From: Nepenthes gracilis
Taxonomy: Eukaryota > Streptophyta > Magnoliopsida > Caryophyllales > Nepenthaceae
Assembly (NCBI GenBank): GCA_033239525.1
Contig: BSYO01000010.1
Location: 9,017,379-9,081,378 of the forward strand
Direction of reading: 5' to 3'
DNA: 64,000 bases
Both the position numbers and the translations under genes were made by a program. Within the stretch, counting starts at the first letter, position 1, and each line of letters opens with the position of its first letter. The notes under the pieces were generated by a model. The model had not been told where the DNA came from. It saw only the letters and a list, made by a program, of their open reading frames with translations, and searched no databases. This document shows, one piece after another, positions 37,032 to 49,690 of this stretch.

Positions 37032-40007
37032 CAGGAAATGAAGAACGAAGAAGAAGAAAATGGAGGAAAGAAAGAAGGAAGAAAAGAAAAGAAAGAAGGA
37101 GAAGAAGGAAGTGAGAGGAGAGAAAAGGGGAAACGGGCGCAAGGGTTTCGGCAAGGAGAAAGGAAGAAAGCAGCGACGAAAATGGTGATTGATAATTGTA
37201 GCCGGATCCTTCTTTATTTAAGAAGCCATTGGTGAGGAGAGGAAATGAGGGGCACGAATCGAAGAGGAAAAACCACACACAAGCCGAAGCAAAGCAAGCC
37301 GCCACTGTCATCGTCGACCAGTGCTGGAAGGAGAGTCGCTGTTGCTGTTTGAAGCCGCCGCCGCCACAAAACCCTAACTATACTACATTTACAGGCAAGT
37401 GAATCCTCTTTAATGTCATTCTCCTCTATTACGAATGATTCCCTTTTTATTGTCGTTTCTCTTCTTGCTTACAAATATACTTCTTCTTTCTTTAATCCCA
37501 CCGATGCTGTTGGAAATCAAATTATATGAAGGTTTTTGTGGAAATCGTGATAAAGGTGGAATTTGGGAAAAGTCAGGAAACAGGGCTTCGTGTTCTAGCC
37601 GATGGCATCTGTGAGGGAGGAATTTGGGAATTGGGTGATTAAATTGTTGAGTGTAATTTAGTTGTAAATGGGCGAATTTAGAGGAATTCGGTGAAATTGA
37701 GCCATTGGTGAAGAAATTGGAAAACACAGGGCTTCAGTTCTAATTATACAAGAAACGAAATTTTTGAATGATTTACATTAAATTTGGAGAAGAAATTGTA
37801 TGGGTTAACATATTGAAATTATTGTTTGTCATATTTGGAAATCAAAATTTGGATTCATTTTAATTTGGGTGAAATCGAATATAGTTGGTGAACCGAATGA
37901 TATGCTTTGTTTAGGTCATCATATTCAAACACAGAGAGAGGTGATTAATTGGGTAAGCCGATGACATACATGGGCTTGAATGCACTGATGTAAGCATACA
38001 ATCTTGTATACATATATATATGTGTATATTTGTGTGTATCTGGCAACGTATGTTTGTGGGTGTGTGTCTGTGTTGTGTTCTATGGTAGTGGGTGTGTGTG
38101 TGTGAGTTTGTGTGTGCTGGCAGAGCTACTGTCTTGTGGGCGTGTGAGAGGGAGTGCAAAAGGTGGGTTCTGTTGTAGGATAATGGTGTGTGCATCTTGA
38201 GAGTAAACTACCAATAGCGTACTGACAGTGTGTGTGATGTGTATAACCGAGTGTATGTACGGTTGTGTGAGTAGCTATGAGCCATGGGTGTGATGTACAT
38301 ATATGTATATATATGTTTGCATGTATATATATATGTTTGTATGTATTTGTATTTGTATGTATATATATTTGTATATTTGTATGTAAGTGATGTATATATA
38401 TATTTATATATATTGAAATTTATATAGATATGTATTTAATTATTGATATATATATTCATGTGTGAGTTCGGCAAGTTTGTCAAGTGGATATATATACATG
38501 GACATGATTGGTTAGTGAAGTAAATATTGATATGTTATGGTAGTGATGAATATATGGGAGTACGGGTTGATTAATATAACATGATTGAAGTATTATACCA
38601 TCTTGTCTGGGAATCGGTAGATGAATTTTTTGAACAATATAAATCAGATGTGGTAATTAAATTCTGGCCTTAGTAAAAGGTTGTGTTTATTGGGACAAAA
38701 TGGAAGAACTAGTTAAATTGGTCAAAATATGTTATTCTTAGTTTTCGTTTGTTTTTTCATCGTTCCGTGATAAATTCCTTCGTGTTGGTCTTGATTGTGT
38801 GTATACGGTCATTATCAGCACCGAACGATAATTCTTTCATTAAAATTGTAAAGCCTTTTTTATGTTATACTTGATTGTATGAGTAGTTGAGTTATTGGTT
38901 TCTTACGGTCAAGGTTAATGAGAATGTATGAAAACACTAAGGTATCTAGTCGATTGGGAGGTTACGGCACCTTAGCGTGGTCTGCACTTATCTGATACTG
39001 ATTTCCGTATCATTGTGATATTGAGGTATATTGTTTATTGAGGAAAGATGCTTATCGCCACGTGACTATCGTAGGAGATTATATCAGGGATATCACTTGA
39101 CGAAGAGTATCACGGATGGTATCGGCATACTACGAGTACAGCATCTGATAGGATTGTAGGGGTAATTGGATATCATGAATAACCTCGGTGTACTTACCCA
39201 ATCGTTGGAGGCATAAATACGCAGCCTTTGGTTCACATGGCAGAATAAGGTCCAAGGATATTTATTGTGATATTCTTTATTATTCATACCTCATGAGCTT
39301 GGGATTCGGTGGAATCCATGAGTTATATTTGATAGAATCCATGTGTCAGATTTTATGATATTTCTATTCAGTTGAATCCATATTATTTATCGATATTTGA
39401 TATTCAGGTCGTTCATGCTGACATTCAGACTTAGAAACCCTTGCATATTTCTTGATGTCGGATTCTGAGGGGTTTTCACATGTCATTAGCAATCTTGTTA
39501 TCATTATCATATAAGGGTCCGAGGAGACCGATCTTGCTTTTGGTTTGAGTCGCGTGTGCGACGTGTTATGGCTTCTCGAAATAGTTAGATTATTATAGAA
39601 ATGTTACTACCATTATATCCGAGATATTTATTATTTATTAAGCGTTTATCATTATTATCACTTGTTGGGTTTTGGTTCACCATTATATTTTCTTGACACC
39701 AAATTGAGTTGATTGTATAGTGCGGACCGTGGGATCCAACTTTGGTTACAGAATTTTGAGATAGAGAAGATAGTAGAGATAAAGACTCATGAGAAGAAGT
39801 TCTAGAGACAATTCATCAATCGAGGTTTTATTATATTATTGAGATTGTATTCCCAGGATAATAATATTGTATATATATTTATTATCTCGAAGAAATTTAT
39901 TATAAAAATTATAATTATGATGTTGAATTTATGACGATGATTAAAATTTTGAGTTTCCTCGTGATCGGTCTAAACTAGGTCGAGTGATTCAGGTTCGGGT
40001 CGTCACA
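36868..40007 (+). mobile_element. Long LTR-like repeat, right copy
   Basis: Direct repeat of 30856-33975, roughly 85-90% alike by eye, with several indels. TATTTAAG box at about 37214, GGCAAGTGAATC at 37393. It continues past the left copy's break to an LTR-like end GGGTCGTCACA at 40007. No clear target duplication was found between 30474-30478 (TCTGA) and 40008-40012 (TCGGG). Confidence 0.65.
36955..37029. repeat. (TAA)n microsatellite
   Basis: About 25 units. The equivalent place in the left copy (about 30975-30991) has only about six. The tyrosine/leucine-run open frames across it are artefacts. Confidence 0.95.
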
Positions 40008-40969
40008 TCGGGTCTGTAGCGAATCTAGTCTCCGCATATCTTTAATCTAAATCATAAGTAATACAAAATACGGTCAATGGATTTGACGGGACTCATTTCC
40101 GATTAATTTCCAACGCTCAAGTCAGAATCATTCTTTGAAGAAAAAGAAAGAATGTAAGTTTGAAAGTTAGTAAAATTATTTCTTATTTGGAGCTTTACTT
40201 TTTTAAAGCGTTTTAGTTTGTAAAAGAGAGAATACACACTGAGCGTCTTTGATTTAATTTTTAAGTGTCGACCCCTTTTCCTATTAGAAAGGAACAGTTT
40301 TTCTAGAAGTTAGGGGCGGTTGACGTCTTCTTTCAATTGTCTAGGAGACCGTTAGATGGATAGGATTTTGCTCGGATGGCGGTTCTAATTGGCGCATGAG
40401 GTCGTTAATTCAAGATAAGCGATAAAAACCACTTCGGCCATTAGATTTAGTTCCATCTTCATTCAAGGAACAAACTGCTCAGACAGAACCGTTGAACGTG
40501 TCCATTGATTTGGGCCATACAAGCCGATTGGACCTCCATATTTTATGAGCCAAATCCATAAGCGAAATCTTCTTGGGCCATTGGTCACAATACCATCACT
40601 AGCCCCCATACTAGGAGGCCTGAAATTCAACATTCTGGTATAATATCTAAGGGTAGTCATTTGTCCGAACCCATGCTCTTAGTCCAATGGGTTTCGTTGG
40701 CTATTTGGACGAGGACTTTTAGTCTGAAGAGCTTTATAGGATGAGGGTTATTAACCCGACGGTCTTTATTTGAGTTATCAGTTGCAGTATTAAAGGCAAG
40801 CCTTTTTGAGTCCTACGCGGTTCTTAGAAATGCACAATTCATTATTATTGACCTCGGGTGATTTGACGTGCTGCAAAGCCCGTGGGATGCTGACCCGTAT
40901 CACTATCATAATGAGGCACGTCTTTTTGAATTTCAAACTCAACAGCATCATTTCGACCTAGGTGCCCAA
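40008..40969 (+). other. Upstream region of the 41-kb transposon gene
   Basis: Higher GC than the flanks but no credible frame. Presumably the LTR or leader of the element whose TATA box is at 40970. Confidence 0.3.
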
Positions 40970-40980
40970 TCTATAAATAG
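40970..40980 (+). promoter_or_regulatory. TATA box
   Basis: TCTATAAATAG about 100 nt before the ATG at 41082, followed by a pyrimidine-rich leader (CTTCC/TTCTTC). A typical plant promoter layout. Confidence 0.6.
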
Positions 40981-41081
40981 ACTTTAAATTCTTTATTCCA
41001 TACTTTTAAACCCTTCGTTTCCTGCTTCACTTTCGAAATTCTCTCACCACCTTCCTCATCTTCGAAAACTTTTCTTCTTCA

Positions 41082-42741
41082 ATGGTTCCCATGTCAACGA
41101 ATTTAATCGGTTCTCACCTCTAGCGATGTCGACTATCTCCGAGCTCGGCACAGGATTTCGAGCTAGCTAATATAGCTCCTTCCTAGAGTTGGTGGTAGAA
41201 CTCCTCCACTGGAAGGCTACATCACCATCAACAAGACCCATCCGAAAGGCCATCTCCATTTTCCTTTGGCGTCGGAATTGTACAAAATAATGGTGGACAT
41301 CCACATTTCTGTCGCTAGACTACAACAAAACGCAGTAAGGTATTTGGTTTTTTTGTGTGTTTTTGCTTGCATTCACGGCCTAATATTTGACATCGGGGCC
41401 ATGAAAGTTATTTTTTGTTTTTATCATGGAGTTGACTGGGTTGTGATCTCTCCACGGCCTGATTTTGAGTTAAGTGAGGGAAACCCTGACTCAACGAAGA
41501 GATCGAAAGACCAATTCCTTTACTTGGCGACTCCCTCTGGGTGGGAGCTCTCTAATCAATGGGTTTGAGTCTCTTCATTTTTTTAATTCCAAAATAACAA
41601 AGTACGAGAAGGAATCAGCCAAGGCGTTGACAGATCTCCTCGAGGAAAAGACCGACTCCTTTAATGAGAATAAGAAAAATTGATGGTTGTTAGCTAAGTT
41701 CCTTGCTCAGGGCAAATGGGAGCCTGTACTGGAGGGATTGGATGCTCTCCCAACACCTTCGGTTCATAAAAGAAAGCACAAGAGGAAGGAAAAGCCTCTT
41801 CAAATAAAAGAGCAGTTGGCCCAACCGTCCGAGTGTAAAAGAGGCCCTAACTGTATCCACCTTTGAAGACAAAGCCACCATCGATCAATTAATAAGAAGG
41901 AAGAGGTCGTTGATTAGAATAGATCCAACTTCTACATCCTCCTTAGCCCAAACCTCCGGGGCCATCGGGTAAGATAAAAGTTATGACCCTTTGGAATCGT
42001 TGTTGAGATTGGAGCTGAAGATGTGCCGATCATTACTGCAACACTTGTTTTGTATGGGGGTTCGGTCGTTCTACCACCGATGTGATGTCTGAGGGGTCCC
42101 TGCCTGACATCCCTACTAGCTTTGCTGATGATACATCTTGGATCAGTGAGACTCAGTTTGATGAGGCTTGCTAGGTGGCCAGTATCATTGAGGTGGTCAC
42201 TTCAGAGCTTTATACTGAAATTGTAGAGGTGCATTCTCTCAAGCCCTTAGCATTTGAGGCAAGAGTTGAAGATGAGGCTAAAGGGCGAGTTGTGGTAGTA
42301 GATGTGCCTCTCTTGAAGATGAGGCTAAAGGCTAAAGGACGAGGCTAGAGGTGCATTCTACCACCGTTTGGCTCATGATTATGTTGAAAAAAAAGAGAAG
42401 TTATTGATTTCGGAGGAGCGTACTTTCCAACTTAAACGTGAGCTATCTATGATGAAGCAAAGGTATGCTCTCCTTTGGGACCAGAACATCAGGCTAGAGA
42501 GTGAGCTCTAGATGTCCATTAGTCCAAGCGACATCAGGCAAATGTTGGACCGCAATTATTGGGACGATATTGGCCTCTGTCGGCACATCATTAAAATGGT
42601 GGCTCCTAGTATTCTATTTTCTATACTTCATCGTAGGAACTCCAGTGCTCGCCATAACTCAGATGTGTTATAGCGTCCCAAAGACGATGTGAACTCTTGG
42701 GAGCCTCTATTGGAGACTTCGCAACCTCATCCTCCTGAATA
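41082..42741 (+). pseudogene. Decayed 'putative gypsy type transposon' (PF04195-like) gene
   Basis: ATG at 41082, but a stop follows within 14 codons. From 41266 the frame reads PLASELYKIMVDIHISVARL, then GLIFDIGAMKVIFCFYHGVD and WVVISPRPDFELSEG, the layout of the plant PF04195 domain. A lysine-rich, low-complexity middle follows. The last part (about 42330-42741) is a clean frame with a coiled-coil-like stretch (KKEKLLISEERTFQLKRELS) ending LETSQPHPPE and a stop at about 42741. AATAAAA-like poly(A) signals lie at about 42812. Such genes accompany Tat-lineage gypsy elements; function unknown. Confidence 0.65.
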
Positions 42742-42749
42742 AATACTTG

Positions 42750-43488
42750 TATTTTTTATTCTTTTATTATTATTATTTTTATATTACACTTGTAATTGTA
42801 ACATTCTTTCATAATAAAATTTTTTTTTTTATTATTGTGTCAATGACTCTTTCTCTCTCACTTGGTTGTTTATACTTAAACATTTATATATATATATATA
42901 TATAAGTTGGCCGAACATTATATATTAAATATTGGGCTCTTAAGATTACTTAAATCATCATCTACACATGGCCTCTGTCCCTTGGATGAAGCGGAGGGTG
43001 TCAAAGCTCTTGTGTGTCCAATTTATGTTTTTTGGACCATATTCAACTAACGATACTACCTTGAAGGTCTTGGCATGTGTGGTTTAAGGAAGCCCCATAA
43101 GTTTTTTAATATTCAGCCTCATTAGGATCACTTGGCACCGTGACTAAGTTTTAACAATTCAACATCGTTTTGGTCGTTTAATTATGTGATTGAGTTTTAT
43201 CAACCAAGTGTGGCTTGAGGGACAGGTGAATGGATTTCACTTAAGGGTAGCCTAGGTCATATAACGTTATGAAATAACAAACAAGCATTCACATGAACAA
43301 ATAATAAATAATTATTTTATTAATAAAGTGTCACAAAGTTTACAAGCACTCCACATGATGTAAACTATTTTTGTGGTGGACTGGATAAACTAAACACTAT
43401 TTGAATATAATGTCCGTCAATAATTAAATATAAATCACAATAAACCACTATATATATATAAATCAAATATGCATAGGATCCAAAATCA
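42750..43488. other. Intergenic, (TA)n at about 42888-42904
   Basis: 3' flank of the preceding transposon gene, with T-rich runs and a short (TA)n. Nothing else recognised. Confidence 0.5.
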
Positions 43489-46081
43489 TGCCACAACATC
43501 AGTGGCTCTGACACAGACCCAAAAATATGACGTCGAATCTTTAGTAAAGAAAGATGTCTGCAGAAATGTCACGGAAGCAAAAACACATATTTAACAAACT
43601 TCCTTGAACCTGGACTGTGTGAAACATCTTGTTTTACTTCCTTAAAATAATTCTGTACAAAATAATAATCTTATACATGATCAAATACAATACCGGTAGT
43701 TGGACAACAACACAAAATACCACAAGGGTTAATAACATCGCTTGAAAATTCATAATATATCAAAAATCATATCCAAAAACCAAACTAACTAATCTACAAT
43801 AAGAAAAATGATCTAAACCTATCCAAATACAACAATACCTAAACGTCAGAATCAACAAGTCTAAACTCTTCCAAATCTTCGATCTAGTTCACTGAGAAAG
43901 AACTCCTGCATCTCTTACTCATTTGAAGGTTAGTAAAAATAGTAAGGAAGTGAGCCAAATACTCAATAAAGTATAAATATAAATAAAAAATAAATACAAT
44001 ATATTTTTAAAATAAATTGAAGGAACGGAATAGGATCATGATGCATATATAACATAATACATGATTAAATAGTATTTCCGAACATATTTAATTTTTCTTA
44101 TTTATTTCTAATTTCTTTATCTTTCAAGCAAACAAAAACCTTATTTATCTTTAGGAACTAGGACTAGTAGGCCTTAATAGCTAACGAAGCATTTGATCGA
44201 TATCTGGACTACGTTAATTTACACAATCAAAAGCCAAAGTCACACAATATAGCGATACTTTTTCCTTATTTACATCTCGAAGATAGGATGAATTACATTC
44301 AATCCACACAAATCAAAGGCCTCATCTTCCTTATTTACATCCCGAAGATAAGATGGTACAATCTATTGTCTCCCGATAGACGGAGTCAAAATCGTACAAC
44401 GATACTTATTTAAATAACGATTTACATTATAATATCTTAAGGTATACCAATGAATATTATTATCTAAAAGAAAATTCATTGATTCAATTCCTTAATTTCT
44501 TTTCATATTTCATATTGAAAACGTTACACAAATATTCATAGTCTTTTTTTCCTGATTTTCTCACATCAAGAGAAAATACCAAAATAGATAATAGATTACA
44601 AAATTTTAATTTCTTGATATAGATCCATAATTTTATATTCTTAAGAATATATATATACATATTTCATATTCTTTTGAGCTTATACAGATACATATTTTTA
44701 TATTTATATAGATTTAAATCTTATGTTTTAACATGTGCTTTTCCATAAAAAGTAAATATGCTGATAATTATGAACTTTAACATAAATAGACAATAAATTA
44801 TAATTCTCAAATTTCAATTATGCAGAAACTTTGGGCATATTTGTCAATATAAAACATGAAATAAATATTGAAAAATAACATATAATTCATGATACATTTA
44901 ATCCCCAAATCTTGAATACAAATGTAAAACCACCGAATAACCAGTAAAATATACATGTATGAACAGAATAAATAGAGAGTGTATAAAAATAACATGTATG
45001 GTAGTAAAATCTCAAAACAGTAGTCAAACATTATCAGACACAAAATCAGACCAATAATAGGGCTAGATGATACTTGCCTTAATCTTATACTCCGCAAATC
45101 GGAAGAAAAGATACTCTGAAATACCTAAATTGCACATTTCTCTCTCCTGCCTTGCATTTCTTTTTCTACCAAGTTACTTTCTCTCTCCTACTCTATTACC
45201 TTTGGCGCCACTTAGCTTCACGCACGCCATCTCTGGTCACCGCCAACCACTCGCGCACAACCGCTGCCACCGATGCCTCTCTTGGCAGCCGATGACAATC
45301 TCGCGCTCGATTTCTCTTGTTGTGCGCTACTGTCGCATGCCGCTACCTCCGCCCGCCACTACCTCTACCTTTGCTCACCACTGCCAACCACCGGTGTGCC
45401 ACCTTCTTTTCCCTCCCCCTTCTTCTCCTCCACCGCACCGCTCGAACAACCACGAAACCCTACCCCTCTCTCTCTCCATTTTTCCTACGATTTAGGCCGA
45501 TTTCTCCAAAATCGACACATGCAACCATAAAATCGGCATCCACAAGGAGATGGGAAAGATTTACTTGTCTTAATTTCACCGATTTTTCCCGATAACAGCG
45601 ACGAATGGACGATGGCACATTTAACTTCGATTTGAGATTCCTCTCTCTACTTACACCGATATACAAAATGGAGGGTAGTATCGCGAAGAGGTTTCGCCGG
45701 CTTCCATTCCTGGCATCGACAAATCCGACAGTGGCGGCAGCAGTGCTGTACTCTCTCTCTCTCCTATTTTCTCCCCTCTCTTCTTCTTCCCTGCTTCTTC
45801 TCTCTCCCCGATCCCCTTTTTCTTTCTTTTTTCTTTTTATTAATATAATAATAATATTAATAATAATATTATTATTATTATATTTTCTATTTCTACTTTT
45901 CTTTTATTCCAAAATCTAAATTAGAGTTCAGACAATAGTATGGGTGCGCTTCAAGTACCATTTCATCATTCCGATCATTTCTCAAAATTTCATAATATTT
46001 AATTTATTTTCATCACATGCATATTATCCAAAAAATAATAAATAATCCTAACTAAATCTGATGAAAATTTAAGATATTACA
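43489..46081 (-). mobile_element. Long LTR, reverse orientation
   Basis: Read on the minus strand it starts TGTAATATC at 46081. It has a GA-rich leader (the CT-rich stretch 45750-45830 on plus), GGCAAGTATC at 45078-45069 and a tandem pair with 'aaggaagatgaggcc' and 'tatcttcgagatgtaa' words (44250-44400). It ends TTGTGGCA at 43489. Flanks AATCA (43484-43488) and AATCT (46082-46086) match at 4 of 5 bases. An alternative end is CCGTGACA at 43567. Proline-rich plus-strand frames at 45067-45595 are shadows of the GA-rich leader. Confidence 0.65.
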
Positions 46082-46136
46082 AATCTCACCTGGCCTAAGT
46101 ATATTCATTGGTAGTATTTTTCAAGATGAGAGGCAT

Positions 46137-49100
46137 TTCAAGTTCGAGGGACTAGTCTACCATTCTGTGTATGTAATGTGTATATCCTATTTTGAAGAAT
46201 AGCTGAGACCAGGAACGACCATTTCCAATTAGGTGAGAGCTTGTTCTGATTGGTATTTTTGCCAATGGCTTCAATACTCCGTAATACTAAGTCTCCCATT
46301 TTAAATTGGCACACTCTCACCTTCTTGTTGTAATATCTAGCAATCTTTTACTGATAATCTGCCATCCATAATCGCGATATGTCTCGAGCTTCTTCAAGTA
46401 GATCAAAATTCTCTTGAAACCTATTTGAGTTGTTATGTGAGTCAAAATACTCAACCTAGAGACTAGGTAGTCAAACCTCTATTGGTATGACCACCTCGGT
46501 CCTATAGCATGGCTAAATGATGTCTCTTGGATCGGCTCTCTGGATGTTGTCCTATATGACCATAGGATAGATGGCAGCTCATCCACTCACGAGACCCCAT
46601 CATTTCAAGCTTTGTCTCCAAACTGTGCAGTATTATGTAGTTGGTAATCTCTACTTGTCTGTTAGTTTATGGGTAGGCAACGGATATGTGAACCAACATT
46701 ATCCTCAAGTTAAAACAATAGTTGGTGAAATACTTGCTAGTGAATTGGCTCCGTTATCGGTCACTATGACTTCAGGGATGCCAAATTTACATATGATAAC
46801 AAACTTGGTCACGTTTTACACATAGTGATCCGAGTTAGTGGGATGGTCTCGGTCTATTTTGTGAAATAGTCAATCCCAATGATCATGAACTTTCTCTACC
46901 TAGATGTAACCAAAAGTGGTATGAAGATATCGAGCCCCCATTGTACGAACAACCAAGGTGACTATAGAATTCAGAGTTATGTATGCGGATGATGGGTAAC
47001 GTTTCCATAGACTTGGCAGTTCTCACATTTTTATGCGAAATCCATACCGTCGTGCTTTATGGTGGGCTAGTAATATCCCATGAGTTTGAAAGTAATGTTC
47101 TTACTTCTAATATAGGATTTGCAGATGTTGAGGCTACTTCTCTAAGTGCGTAGTCAACCTCTTTTGGTATGAGACACCGTAGGTATGGGATGAAGTATCC
47201 ATGTCGATATAACTTTCCATCCATAATAGTGTACCGGCCTACTTTTTTCACACGTTTGGCCTTATCCGAGTTCTCTGGCAATGTGTCGTTAGACAAGTAA
47301 CTCACGGGGGGGTTGTCCAATTGTTGGCATCAGTTACTATATTATTTCTGATTTTGGGTCGTCTATACTAGGAATTTTGAGGATTTCACACATTTCTCGT
47401 GCATATTGCTCAAGGTCCCTGGTCCATACGACTTTTGCTAATCAGTCGGCTTTCCCATTCTCTTTTTCTTGGAATGTGGATCATCTCCACAATATAAAAT
47501 ATCGAAGTCAAACCCCAAACCTTTGAAAGATACTTGAAAAGCTGCCGGTTGCAAGCCTCAAAATTTCCTTAGACATGATTGATAACTAGTTTTGAGTCAA
47601 TATAGATGATTAGGTTTTTGACCGAGCATTTTTTGGCCAATTTAAGCCCCGCAAGTAGTGCCTTATACTCTGCAACATTATTGGTTACTAATAATTCAAG
47701 GGTTATTGAATATTTTATCTTTGACCTATCAGGAGTTCTTAAGACCACACCGGTGCCACAGCCTATTTGTATGGAAAAACAGTCCACGTGTAAAATCCAA
47801 ACTAGAGGTTTTTTTTTTACTGTTAGCTTCAATAAAGTCAAGGGTTTCCAAACTTGGGATTGTTATTTCAACAACGAAGTCCATCAAGGCCTGACCCTTT
47901 AGAGTTGACCTCGATCGAAACTCCACGTCGAACTCGCCCAATTTAATGGCTCACTTAATTAGTCGTTCTCACATATTCGGCCTCTATAATATCCCTTTTA
48001 ATGGTTGTTCGTTAGGATAATGATTTTATATGCCTGAAAATATAGTCGGAGTTTATGCACAGAATGCACAAGCACCGAATCCATCCTTTCTGCATGAGAA
48101 AAACGAGTCTCTGGGCCAGTCAAAATCTTGCTGACATAGTACCCAAGCCGCTGCTTGTCGAATTATTGTTGAATCATGACCGAGCTTAGGGTGGTGTTAG
48201 ACACGGTTAGATACAAATATAACGGCTCTCCTTCTTAAGGGGAAGTTAGAAGTTGTTGGTTTAAGAGATACTCATTGAGCTCTCGAAATGCAGTTTCGTA
48301 ATCGGTCGTCCATTGAAAACCGGCGGCCTTAGTTCTGCTCAAAGTTTTGATGAAAGGTAAGTACTTCTTGATTGACTTTGCCAGGAAGCGGGAGAGTGCT
48401 ATTAACCTCCTGATCAACTTCTGGACTTCTTTCATAGTCCGAGGCAAATTTAAGTCAAGGATTACTTTGCTTTTCTCAGTATTTATTTTAATTCTTCGAT
48501 GTGAAATAATGAAATCCAAAAATTTTTTCGATGTCACTCTGAACGTACACTTTGTCAGATTGAGATTTATCTAGTGTGCTCGAAGGAAATTGAATGCCTC
48601 GTCCAAATCGTGATTGTGGTCATCGATCATTCTACTCTTGATGAGCATGTTGTCCACACAAACTTTCATATTTTGTTTAATCTGGGTCTCCAATATTTTG
48701 TTGACGAGTTGTTCATAGGTGCCACTTGTATTCTTTAGACTGAAGGGTGTAACTTTATAATAGTATGTCCCTTGGTTGATCATGAACGATATGTGCTCCT
48801 CGTCCTCCATGCTCATCCTATTCTGGTTGTAGTATGAGTATATGTCCATGAAGCTCAGCAATTCATGTTCGGACATTGCGTTTACGAATAGACCAATCCT
48901 TGGTAATGGAAAGCTGTCATTTAGACATGTTTTATTGATGTTGGTGAAATCAATGTACATCCTTCACTTCCCATTACTCTTCTTAACCATGACCATATTA
49001 GACAACCAATCTGGGTATTGAACATCCCTGATAAATCCAACATCAAGCAGTTTCTTCATCTCCTCACGAATAACAATCGGTTTTTCAATTAAATAATTTC

Positions 49101-49690
49101 TTAGTTTTTGCTAGATAGGCTTATGATTAGGATTTAGACCCAACTATATGGACTGTTATTCCAATTAGTATTCCTGGCATGTCACTAGATATCCAAACAA
49201 ATACATCGAAATTATGTTAGAGAAAACCGATAAGCTGGCTTCGGAGGGGCTCCAACAAAGAACTTCTAATCTAGATGTATTTTTGTATCATTAGGATTCA
49301 AAGGGATTCGATTTGTAAACTCTCTAGACTGACGCTTGCAACAATGTGGTCTCATCACGGAAGTCAAGATCCTCATTTGGTTTATCATGGTGTGTTTGTG
49401 TGATATGGGATAAGTAATGTATCCACCGATCATCTAATCACCAAGGACTTCTCCTATGTCGAATGGGGTTGAAAACTTTAACTTTAAATGTGGGATCGAA
49501 GTCACTACCCCAAAAGTCATTAGACAGGGACATTCGAGGATAGCATTGTAAACAGAGAGAAGGCCTACTATCGAGAAAGATAGCATCTTGGTGGCCATCC
49601 TCGGATGAGTGCCCAGTGTAACTTCATGCTAGGTGACCCCCTAAATAGGTAACGGTTCATTGTCCAATCCATATAGGGGTCCCTCAGTGG
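46137..49690 (-). pseudogene. Ty3/gypsy Tat-lineage pol (protease end, RT, RNase H, archaeal-type RNase H, integrase)
   Basis: On the minus strand, in order: protease-side segment (about 49600-49440) like SVYNAILECPCLMTFGVVTS; RT (48960-48571) with FMDIYSYYNQ, KVTPFSLKNTSGTYEQLV and a damaged catalytic box VCVDNM instead of YVDDM; first RNase H (48537-48235); a second, archaeal-type RNase H (47841-47569), WILHVDCFSIQIGCGTGVVL, with VTNNVAEYKALLAGLKLAKK; the integrase zinc region (47320-47100) and core (about 46960-46700); and the C-terminal module FKMGDLVLRSIEAIGKNTNQ at 46305-46138. The dual RNase H is the mark of the Tat (Ogre/Retand) lineage. Many stops; inactive. Confidence 0.88.

Noticed and set aside
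36901..37311. Leucine- and tyrosine-run minus-strand frames
   Set aside because: Translations of the (TAA)n and GA-rich tracts.
45067..45595. Overlapping Pro/Ser-rich plus-strand frames
   Set aside because: Antisense reading of the GA-rich leader of a reverse-oriented LTR.
46138..49690. A host gene for a protein with RNase H and integrase domains
   Set aside because: Domain order, stops and dual RNase H identify a dead Tat-type retrotransposon.
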